Of a DNA stretch of 5,433 bases, positions 1 through 5,433 are shown piece after piece. Below the pieces are notes generated by a model. That model was given only the letters and a program-made list of their open reading frames with translations. It searched no databases and was not told where the DNA came from. This DNA comes from an uncultured Campylobacter sp. Its GTDB lineage: Bacteria > Campylobacterota > Campylobacteria > Campylobacterales > Campylobacteraceae. Made by a program: the position numbers and the translations under genes. Positions within the stretch are counted from its first letter, which is position 1. Every line of letters starts with the position of its first letter. The stretch is from NCBI RefSeq assembly GCF_938017705.1, contig NZ_CALIIS010000006.1, positions 1-5,433 of the forward strand, written 5' to 3'.

Positions 1-430
1 GCGACTCCCCGAGCTTATCTTGCAGAAGATAGACTATTCCACGATGTCTCAAAGCGTAGAAGCAAGAAGTCCCTTTATGGATCATCTTCTTATTGAATAC
101 AGTTCTGGTTTATCGTTCGATACAAAGATGAAATATGGCGCCAAGAGTATTTTAAAAGAAATAGCGAAAAATAAGCTTCCTGGTTATATTTTAAATCAGC
201 CAAAAGTCGGTTTCGGCATGCTCTTAACACCTTTTTTACAAAATATTATGCCTATATGGTATCAAAAAGAATTATTGCTTAAAAAAGCTATGATACATGA
301 ATTTATATCTAAAATTTTCTTGCAGAAGCTATTGGATAGCCACACTAAATATAAAAATCAAGGATATAAGATGTGGATATTATTTGCTTTAGAAAAATGG
401 CTGGAGATAAATTTTGATAGCAAAAAATAA
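1..430 (+). CDS. asnB: Asparagine synthase (AsnB-type glutamine amidotransferase), C-terminal part, 5' partial
   Basis: The open frame runs from the left edge (first full codon at base 2) to TAA at 428-430, giving 142 residues. A TTG at base 20 is not the start, because the family motif begins before it: the frame reads RLPELILQKIDYSTMSQSVE and then ARSPFMDH, matching the conserved LPxxLLxKxDrxSMaxSlExRxPFLDh block of the asparagine synthase (ATP-pyrophosphatase) domain. Further on, LP(G)YILNQPKVGFG corresponds to the LPxxIxxRxKxGF block near the C-terminus. The N-terminal glutamine-hydrolysing domain and the SGGxDS ATP loop lie outside the window. The family transfers ammonia from glutamine to an AMP-activated carboxylate. 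Inside a glycan operon such homologues are usually thought to amidate a uronic acid rather than make free asparagine (inference). The end overlaps the flippase gene by 17 nt. Confidence 0.9.
   Translation, partial: RLPELILQKIDYSTMSQSVEARSPFMDHLLIEYSSGLSFDTKMKYGAKSILKEIAKNKLPGYILNQPKVGFGMLLTPFLQNIMPIWYQKELLLKKAMIHEFISKIFLQKLLDSHTKYKNQGYKMWILFALEKWLEINFDSKK
403..406 (+). promoter_or_regulatory. Ribosome binding site of the flippase gene
   Basis: GGAG (within TGGAGATAA) lies 7 nt before the TTG at 414, inside the end of the asparagine synthase gene. It is a good Shine-Dalgarno match at the right spacing and is the main reason to accept the TTG start. Confidence 0.6.
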
Positions 431-1628
431 AGTATTTTATCAGACGACCTTTCTTTTTGTAGCACAGATATTTGGTATGGTTGTGGGTTTTGTGTCTAAC
501 ATGCTTTTGGCAAAACAGATGGGGGCAGCAGACTTTGGAATATATTCTTTATCCTTAGCTATCATCATATTTATTTCCATATTTTTTGAGTTCGGATATT
601 TTTCTAGTGCTTCAAAGATGCTGGCAAACAACCATGATATAAATTTGGAAAAAAAGATATTTGGAGCATCGATAATTATAGCCTGTGTTATATTCGTGTT
701 ATTTTTACTATTTTCGCTAGCTATTTCTTTTCTACTAGATATCATTTTTGATGACAATATCGGTCATATCATTAGAATTTCATCCTTTGTTAGTTGGAGT
801 TTTACAATTCCATTTTTTATGGAACTAATATTAAAAGGCAGTAATCACATAGGATATTTAGCTGGTTTTAATATTTTTTCTAAAATTTTATTTGTAGCAT
901 TTTTATTCATTTTGTTTATTTTTGAGGGCTTAACTCCACTAAACGCTCTTTTGTCGTTTTCATTGTCTTATGCGCTTGCATTTGTGATATATGGATGTAC
1001 ATTACAACCAAATTTCAGTGGTTTTTCTGAGATTTTGAGAACTATAAATTTAGAAAACAAACGCTACGGTATACATGTGTACATAGGTAGAGTAATTGAC
1101 GTTTCGACATACAATATAGACAGGCTTTTAATAGGGTACTTTATAAGCGCAAAGGATGTCGGCTTTTATGGACTGGCGAATTCTATGGCTACTCCTATAA
1201 ATTCGCTATCAAATGCGATGAGTAGTACTATGTTTAAAACGCTAGCAAATAGCAGCAAAATACCTCCTGCCGTTTTAAAGGTAAATTTAGCTTGGGTATT
1301 TCTAGCGTTTGTTTTAGCTAATATACTGGGGTATTTAATTATAAATTTTTATCTAAAAGAAGAATATAGTGATGTTCTGCTCTTATTGCTTTTAATGTCT
1401 ATTGCAGTTTGCTTTCAAGCTCTTTATCAGCCATATAATGCTTGGATTAACGGGCATGGATATGGGAAAGAGCTAAAAAAGGCTAATATAAAAATGACGA
1501 TTATGACTGCTTTATCTAGTATTTTATTAGTTCCGATAATGGGTGCTATTGGGGCCTGTGTGTCAAGTATGATATCAAATTTGTATTCGCTATTTTTATA
1601 TACAAAGATTTACTATGCCAAAGTATAA
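414..1628 (+). CDS. Wzx-type oligosaccharide flippase (MOP superfamily polysaccharide biosynthesis protein)
   Basis: This 404-residue integral inner-membrane protein is predicted to flip undecaprenyl-diphosphate-linked oligosaccharide from the cytoplasm to the periplasm. Hydrophobic segments are visible at about residues 9-31, 42-62, 83-110, 118-140, 148-170, 175-194, 252-275, 289-312, 319-340, 362-384 and 386-400, so 11-12 spans, as in Wzx proteins. Family-like sequence includes the N-terminal FVSNMLLAKQMGAADFGIYS (transporter spans 1-2, A..lG...fG.ys) and the central NIDRLLIGYFISAKDVGFYG, which resembles the iDrllig.f.s...vG.Y region of the superfamily. The length is at the short end of the usual 400-480 residues. 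TTG is taken as the start because GGAG sits 7 nt upstream and because the next ATG (478) would cut into the first membrane span. It overlaps the genes on both sides. Substrate specificity cannot be read from sequence. Confidence 0.9.
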   Translation: MIAKNKVFYQTTFLFVAQIFGMVVGFVSNMLLAKQMGAADFGIYSLSLAIIIFISIFFEFGYFSSASKMLANNHDINLEKKIFGASIIIACVIFVLFLLFSLAISFLLDIIFDDNIGHIIRISSFVSWSFTIPFFMELILKGSNHIGYLAGFNIFSKILFVAFLFILFIFEGLTPLNALLSFSLSYALAFVIYGCTLQPNFSGFSEILRTINLENKRYGIHVYIGRVIDVSTYNIDRLLIGYFISAKDVGFYGLANSMATPINSLSNAMSSTMFKTLANSSKIPPAVLKVNLAWVFLAFVLANILGYLIINFYLKEEYSDVLLLLLLMSIAVCFQALYQPYNAWINGHGYGKELKKANIKMTIMTALSSILLVPIMGAIGACVSSMISNLYSLFLYTKIYYAKV

Positions 1629-2673
1629 AATATATACAAGTTATGCTAGAACTGCTATATACCTAGTTTTATTGTCTATAGGCGCAAAAGGCAAAAAAGT
1701 TTTATTGCCGGCTTTTACATGCGCTACAACGCTGCCGGATGCGATAGTACAGGCTGGCGGGATTCCGGTGTTTGTGGATATTGATGTGCATAGTTTAGAA
1801 ATGATTCAAGATGATATAAAAAATAAAATTTCATCCGATACGATAGCAATTATATCTCACCATTATTATGGCGCTTATATGGACCATGTTGTAAAAATAC
1901 AAGATATTGCAAAAAAATACAACCTTATTCACATAGAAGATAGGGCTCATTGTTATGGCATAAAGAAAGATTTGATTGGGGATGCTGCTATATACTCTTT
2001 TTCAAAGAATATGATTTCTCCCGGTGGCGGGCTGATAGTTACAAAAAATCGTAAGATATGGCAAGAATGTTTGAGCATTCAGGATAAAAATAAGAGTATT
2101 TTTCATACATTCATTTTAAACACTGAAGCCTTTAACTATATGGAGGCTATTAAAAAAGATAGGTCTTGCAGCGGATATAAAAAATGGGAACTTCTAAAAT
2201 TTATTAAAATGAGTGTCTCCAAGCTACTAAAAATTCTTGGTTTTTATCAAAAAAACTATTTTTATAAAATAACCAGCAATGACATTGGAAAAAATTTTCA
2301 TATATTTGATACTAGTATGACTTCAGAGCAATTGAAATATATCTTGATTGCCATAAGAAAGTTAAGATTTGCGATTAATACTAGGAAAAAAGTTGCATCC
2401 TGGCTTAATGAAATTTTACCCTCTTTTTTGAATGTAGACAACAATATATTTACAAACTACGTAATATATAGCGATGAGCTTGAGAAGCTAGAGCGTATTT
2501 TCGGCGCTCTTAATATTAAAACCAGAAGAGTATGGCCGTATTTTCAAAAATATTGGCATCAACAAAAGACTGCAAGTGTCGAAGAACTATCTAAAAAACT
2601 ATTGTTAATAGACTTAGACTGTTTTAATGAAGAGAAAATAGGCAAGTTAAGAGGGATGCTTAATGGAAATTAG
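1615..2673 (+). CDS. Divergent DegT/DnrJ/EryC1/StrS-type PLP-dependent aminotransferase
   Basis: This 352-residue cytosolic protein has the fold type I aminotransferase pattern of the DegT family, which typically transfers an amino group from glutamate to a keto-sugar nucleotide. Visible landmarks: KKVLLPAFTCATTLPDAI (about 27-44, the GdeVi.Pa.Tf.at motif), IPVFVDID (50-57), the HHYYG turn (82-86), IHIEDRAHCYG (105-115, with D109 placed to bind the PLP pyridine nitrogen) and YSFSKNMISPGGG (127-139), with K131 the likely Schiff-base lysine. The usual GxNxRm motif after this is missing. Instead there is a Lys- and hydrophobic-rich stretch at about 185-220. It is therefore a divergent member, and an activity on something other than a nucleotide sugar is possible. 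The ATG at 1615 overlaps the flippase end by 14 nt, and AAAGA at 1604-1608 is a weak ribosome site. Confidence 0.82.
   Translation: MPKYKIYTSYARTAIYLVLLSIGAKGKKVLLPAFTCATTLPDAIVQAGGIPVFVDIDVHSLEMIQDDIKNKISSDTIAIISHHYYGAYMDHVVKIQDIAKKYNLIHIEDRAHCYGIKKDLIGDAAIYSFSKNMISPGGGLIVTKNRKIWQECLSIQDKNKSIFHTFILNTEAFNYMEAIKKDRSCSGYKKWELLKFIKMSVSKLLKILGFYQKNYFYKITSNDIGKNFHIFDTSMTSEQLKYILIAIRKLRFAINTRKKVASWLNEILPSFLNVDNNIFTNYVIYSDELEKLERIFGALNIKTRRVWPYFQKYWHQQKTASVEELSKKLLLIDLDCFNEEKIGKLRGMLNGN
2651..2655 (+). promoter_or_regulatory. Ribosome binding site of the FemAB-like gene
   Basis: GAGGG, preceded by AA, lies 7 nt before the ATG at 2663 within the last codons of the aminotransferase gene. It supports that start and coupled translation. 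Confidence 0.55.
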
Positions 2674-3619
2674 AATTCTCGCAAAAGATTTAATTGACCC
2701 GATAGAGTGGAATATTGATATAAAAAATCCAACACAACTATTTGAATTTGCAAATACTAGTGGTAAATTTTCAATTCCGTATTTTCTAATCATAAAAGAT
2801 AAAGATATTATTTTTAAATGGCAGTTTTTTGTAGTAGGTTTTAGATATTTTAGATACATCAATATTGTTTCAGAGCCAAATATTCAAACTACCGAATTAC
2901 TGGATATCGCCTTTAAAGAAATTTTAAGAGTATTTAATCCTTTTAAGGTAATTTTTTACTCTATCACATTATCAAAATTTACAAATATGGATTTTTTAGA
3001 ACTCAATAATTTTAATGAAATATATAGATACGGCTCATCTGTTTTAGATTTAACTCAAAATGAAGACGTAATATTTTCTAATATACATAGTAAACACCGT
3101 AATGTTATAAAAAAGGCGCAAAAAGAGGATATTGAGGTATTTGAGGATACGAGCGAACAAGGTATATACGATTTTTATAAAATAGGCGTTGAAACATATG
3201 CCAGATCAAATAAAGAGGCTTTAGAAGTTTCATATTTACTAAAGTATTTTTTTGCGCTAAATAAAACAGGCAATATTAAAGTATTTTTTGCAAAAAAAGA
3301 TAACATCATTCAAGCCGGAGCAATTTTTCTTGTTTCTAAACATATGTCTATATATTGGCACGGTGCGTCTATAAATAATTGTGCTACCGGCTCTTCAAAT
3401 TTGTTGCAGTGGGAGGCAATAAAATATTTTAAGCAAAACGGCACAAAGATATATGATTTTGGAGGCTGCTCTGATTCGGACGAGAAAGCTAAATCCATTA
3501 GTAGATTTAAAAGTAGATTCGGCGGTATGACGTTTAATTATATAGGGTTTATAAAAATAAACAATATTTTAAAAAATATGTTATTTATCTTTATAAAAAA
3601 TTTTACCAATAAGGGCTAA
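2663..3619 (+). CDS. FemAB-like GNAT-fold acyltransferase (Acetyltransf_6 / BioF2-like)
   Basis: This 318-residue protein has the sequence marks of the FemAB/Acetyltransf_6 group, whose members transfer acyl or aminoacyl groups to amines. These marks lie in the C-terminal GNAT domain: HSKHRNVIKKAQKEDIEV (142-159, the family's k.RrnirkA.k.gv.v element), FFAKKDNIIQAGAIFL (208-223), IYWHGAS (230-236), LLQWEAIKYFKQNGTKIYDFGG (247-268) and RFKSRFGG (281-288). The N-terminal half (about 1-130) is probably a degenerate first GNAT domain, as in two-domain FemX-like proteins. I see no long coiled-coil arm of the kind in staphylococcal FemA. There is no signal peptide, so it should act in the cytoplasm. 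The C-terminus (about 294-315) is hydrophobic and lysine-rich and could touch the membrane. Placed directly after the aminotransferase (11-nt overlap), it may acylate the new amine (inference). Donor and acceptor are unknown. Confidence 0.8.
   Translation: MEIRILAKDLIDPIEWNIDIKNPTQLFEFANTSGKFSIPYFLIIKDKDIIFKWQFFVVGFRYFRYINIVSEPNIQTTELLDIAFKEILRVFNPFKVIFYSITLSKFTNMDFLELNNFNEIYRYGSSVLDLTQNEDVIFSNIHSKHRNVIKKAQKEDIEVFEDTSEQGIYDFYKIGVETYARSNKEALEVSYLLKYFFALNKTGNIKVFFAKKDNIIQAGAIFLVSKHMSIYWHGASINNCATGSSNLLQWEAIKYFKQNGTKIYDFGGCSDSDEKAKSISRFKSRFGGMTFNYIGFIKINNILKNMLFIFIKNFTNKG
3611..3615 (+). promoter_or_regulatory. Ribosome binding site of the methyltransferase gene
   Basis: AAGGG lies 5 nt before the ATG at 3621, in the last codons of the preceding gene. 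It supports this start, which leaves only one base between the TAA and the ATG. Confidence 0.55.
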
Positions 3620-3620
3620 T

Positions 3621-4352
3621 ATGACTACGCAAGAGAAAATTTTAGATCGATATAAAGAAATAAGAGGTGATTTTCTAGATACTAAAGACGAGAAGCTCAG
3701 GCAAGAGTTTTTTGATAATCTTTTAAAATATAACTATTTAAAACACATAAATCCATATATAAACGGTAAAATTTTAGAGATCGGTTGCAATAAAGGCTAT
3801 ATGTTAAAAGCATTGCAGGGTTTAGGTTTTAAAAATTTACACGGCATAGATTTGTCTAATTCCGACTTGTTGATAGCTAAAAATAGGACCGGGCTAGATA
3901 CGCTAAAACAAGAAAATGCTTTTGACAATTTAAAATATAATAAATACGACCTTATACTGTGCAAAGATGTTATGGAGCATATACAAAAAGATAAGCAAGA
4001 GGAATTCGTAAAAGAGATATATAACTCGTTAAATATCGGCGGGATGGCAATTATCCAAGTTCCGAATATGGACTGGATGATGTCTAATCATGAAAGATAT
4101 ATGGATTTTACTCATGAAGTAGGCTATACCAGAGAGAGCCTTGCGGATATTTTTAGACTATATTTTGCCGTGGTAGACGTGTTTCCGGCCTCATATATAT
4201 TTAAAAATGGCAAGAAAAGGATCGTCGTTTCGTTGGCAAGAAGCATTATGGTTAAATGTATAAGATTTGCTTTAAGAATACTCGGAGAAGGTGCAAGTGA
4301 TGTTTGGTTTGAACACAGAGAGATAATGGTCGTAGCAAAAAAAGACAAATAA
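3621..4352 (+). CDS. Class I SAM-dependent methyltransferase
   Basis: This 243-residue cytosolic protein has a Rossmann-type methyltransferase core. ILEIGCNKGYMLKAL (51-65) is motif I with the SAM-binding ExGxxxG. LHGIDLS (73-79) ends strand beta-2, with D77 the expected ribose-binding acid. YDLILCKDVMEHI (109-121) is the motif around strand beta-4, and LNIGGMAIIQVPN (137-149) is the post-core loop and strand beta-5. The following RYMDFTHEVGYTRESLADIF (159-178) resembles the segment common in methyltransferases of glycan clusters (Methyltransf_11/23 type). The family methylates small molecules or sugars using SAM. Here a sugar hydroxyl or carboxyl, or a growing glycan, is the likely target (inference). 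The last stretch (about 200-225) is basic and partly hydrophobic. The stop shares one base with the next start (TAATG). Confidence 0.88.
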   Translation: MTTQEKILDRYKEIRGDFLDTKDEKLRQEFFDNLLKYNYLKHINPYINGKILEIGCNKGYMLKALQGLGFKNLHGIDLSNSDLLIAKNRTGLDTLKQENAFDNLKYNKYDLILCKDVMEHIQKDKQEEFVKEIYNSLNIGGMAIIQVPNMDWMMSNHERYMDFTHEVGYTRESLADIFRLYFAVVDVFPASYIFKNGKKRIVVSLARSIMVKCIRFALRILGEGASDVWFEHREIMVVAKKDK

Positions 4353-5320
4353 TGAAACAAATTTTAATAACCTGCGATACCGAAGTCGGCGAACTACATG
4401 CGGATAGAGCCGATGCATTTGAAATTTTTATAAAGGGTGAGGTCGAAGACAGAGAAGTGGGCGTAAGGCTCATAAATGATCTGGCGAGCAAATACGGTGC
4501 AGCGGTGGAGCATTTTGCGGATGTGTATCCTTGTGAAAGGTATGGCGAGCATAAATTTGAGCAGCTATGTCGGGATATTATCCGGGATGGACACGGCATA
4601 AATTTGCACACCCATCCGTCGGGCAAATATGATAAAAATAGAAAATTTATGTGGCAGTATAGCGTAGACGAGCAGACAGAGATTGTAAATTTCGGCAAGC
4701 AAAAGATAAAAGAGTGGACGGGCATGGACGTTTTGGCTCATAGAGCCGGTGGATATGGAGCAAACGACGATACTATTCAAGCTTTGAAACTTAATGATAT
4801 TTTTATAGACAGCTCGTTTTTTTATAAAAATGAAAATTGCAAGATAAATTATGACTATATAAATAAGGCGTCCGAAAAAAATGGCGTATTACAGCTGCCG
4901 GTTAGCGTTTATGAAAGGCAAAAGCGTTACGGCCCTTTAAAAACGAAAAGCAGCTTTCAAAAATTTGATTTTAGATACGGTTCTAGCGCAGATGAAATTT
5001 TAAAAGCAATAGATGCGATGCCTGAAAATTGCATAATAGTGCTTTTTTTGCACAGTTTTAATTTTTTAAATTTGAAGTATAATTTTAAAGATAAAAAATA
5101 CATAAACATAAGTATAAACGATAAACTGATAAACGAATATAAAAGGCTTCTTGCAGATATCGCCAACAAAGCAGAATGTAAATTTGCATCTATAAAAGAT
5201 TTGGATATGAGGGGCTTGAGCGATGAGGATTTTGCCCCTACGATACGTGCCGATGCCGATATAAAAAAATATGCAGAAGATAAATTTAGGCTAAAATTTA
5301 TGCATGTGGGCGATATATAA
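4352..5320 (+). CDS. Polysaccharide deacetylase-like protein (CE4/NodB-related, WalW-like)
   Basis: This 322-residue protein resembles the CE4 deacetylases, metal-dependent enzymes that remove N- or O-acetyl groups from sugars. Candidate motifs: ITCDTEVGE (6-14) in the place of the TFDD motif, with D9 the likely catalytic base; DGHGINLHTHP (79-89), where H86 and H88 would be metal ligands; AHRAGGYGANDDTIQAL (129-145) in the place of motif 3 (R.a.G..n..tl..l), followed by IDSS (152-155); and VLFLHSFNFL (230-239), with H234 in the place of the late LH motif. Motif 1 lacks the usual second Asp (Thr10, Glu11), as in WalW-like variants. No signal peptide or membrane span is seen, so it should act in the cytoplasm on a sugar nucleotide or lipid-linked glycan. 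The ATG overlaps the upstream stop by 1 nt with only a weak ribosome site (AAAAAGA), suggesting translational coupling. The first 400 bases are clearly richer in GC than genes upstream. Confidence 0.75.
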   Translation: MKQILITCDTEVGELHADRADAFEIFIKGEVEDREVGVRLINDLASKYGAAVEHFADVYPCERYGEHKFEQLCRDIIRDGHGINLHTHPSGKYDKNRKFMWQYSVDEQTEIVNFGKQKIKEWTGMDVLAHRAGGYGANDDTIQALKLNDIFIDSSFFYKNENCKINYDYINKASEKNGVLQLPVSVYERQKRYGPLKTKSSFQKFDFRYGSSADEILKAIDAMPENCIIVLFLHSFNFLNLKYNFKDKKYINISINDKLINEYKRLLADIANKAECKFASIKDLDMRGLSDEDFAPTIRADADIKKYAEDKFRLKFMHVGDI

Positions 5321-5433
5321 TGAAAATCCTCTATCTTAGAACGCTGTATTGGTTTGGTTTAAAGGCGGGCGGTTCGGTAGGGCACACTGCGGGTGTCATA
5401 AATGCTATGGATAAAAAAGTCGAGCTATCTGTT
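5320..5433 (+). CDS. Glycosyltransferase, GT4/GT-B type, N-terminal fragment (3' partial)
   Basis: An open frame starts at the ATG at 5320, sharing one base with the preceding TAA, and runs to the right edge (38 codons). It reads MKILYLRTLYWFGLKAGGSV and then GHTAGVINAMDKKVELSV. A first beta strand (KILYLR) followed by a glycine-rich loop (KAGGSVGHTAGVINA, 15-29) is the N-terminal acceptor-side pattern of GT-B glycosyltransferases of group 1 (GT4). Such enzymes transfer a sugar from a nucleotide donor to a lipid-linked glycan on the cytoplasmic face. The donor-binding C-terminal domain is outside the window, so the sugar cannot be guessed. GGG at 5308-5310 may help ribosome binding. The call depends on a short stretch only. 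Confidence 0.7.
   Translation, partial: MKILYLRTLYWFGLKAGGSVGHTAGVINAMDKKVELSV

Noticed and set aside
18..328. Direct repeat TCTTGCAGAAG at 18-28 and 318-328, exactly 300 bases apart
   Set aside because: It is only 11 bases and in the same frame within one gene, encoding LQK in both places with different flanks. It is best explained as chance and shared codon choice.
20..430. TTG at base 20 as the start of a small separate protein
   Set aside because: The conserved asparagine synthase motif begins upstream of it in the same frame (RLPELI), so the gene simply enters from outside the window.
2101..2280. Frameshift or decayed region in the middle of the aminotransferase gene
   Set aside because: The family motifs are weak here, but the frame stays open and both the N-terminal PLP motifs and the C-terminal domain (R..VWPYFQKYW, then the SVEELSKKLLLIDLD helix) are in one frame. 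A divergent insert is more likely than decay.
4252..4725. Antisense open frame of 157 codons across the methyltransferase/deacetylase junction
   Set aside because: It lies opposite two genes with clear family motifs, is unusually rich in Cys and Ser, and shows no recognisable domain. It is a shadow of the coding strand, as are the other shorter minus-strand frames.
650..5050. Homopolymer tracts as phase-variation switches (A7 near 649-655, 2259-2265, 3292-3298 and 4337-4343; T7 near 3247-3253, 4817-4823 and 5043-5049)
   Set aside because: The A/T runs I found reach only 7, as expected in AT-rich DNA, and there is no G or C run of 8 or more, the usual switch in campylobacters. All reading frames are intact.
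1..5433. CRISPR array, tRNA/rRNA gene, insertion sequence, terminator or promoter
   Set aside because: No repeated spacer-like units, transposase motifs, inverted terminal repeats or GC-rich hairpin followed by a T run were seen, and there is no intergenic space longer than one base to hold a standard promoter or RNA gene.

Overview
The window is 5,433 bases of AT-rich DNA, with every recognisable gene on the + strand. It looks like the interior of a surface-glycan locus (O-antigen, LOS or capsule). Organism: the low GC, the Lys/Ile/Phe-rich proteins with abundant AAA, ATA and TTT codons, the recurring AAAATTTTA-type strings and the tight gene packing suggest a Campylobacter-like member of the Campylobacterota. 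This rests on style only; no marker gene or rRNA is present.

Layout from left to right: (1) the C-terminal part of an asparagine synthase (AsnB-type amidotransferase), 5' end outside the window; (2) a Wzx-type oligosaccharide flippase of the MOP superfamily, starting at TTG; (3) a divergent DegT/DnrJ/EryC1/StrS-type PLP aminotransferase; (4) a FemAB-like GNAT-fold acyltransferase; (5) a class I SAM-dependent methyltransferase; (6) a polysaccharide deacetylase-like protein of the CE4 superfamily without a signal peptide; (7) the first 38 codons of a glycosyltransferase of the GT4/GT-B type, running off the right end. Junctions are overlaps of 17, 14 and 11 nt, a 1-nt gap, then two 1-nt TAATG overlaps. 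There is essentially no non-coding DNA, and I see no terminator, promoter, RNA gene, repeat array or mobile element.

How the genes could work together (inference): the amidotransferase, aminotransferase, acyltransferase, methyltransferase and deacetylase are all suited to decorating sugars. They could amidate an acid, introduce or expose an amine, re-acylate it and methylate it. The glycosyltransferase would assemble the lipid-linked unit and the flippase would move it across the inner membrane. The most interesting point is an aminotransferase, an N-acyltransferase candidate and a cytosolic deacetylase candidate side by side. This would fit a module that installs an unusual N-acyl or aminoacyl group on an amino sugar. 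It is a plausible variation on a known theme; I do not see clear evidence of a wholly new system.
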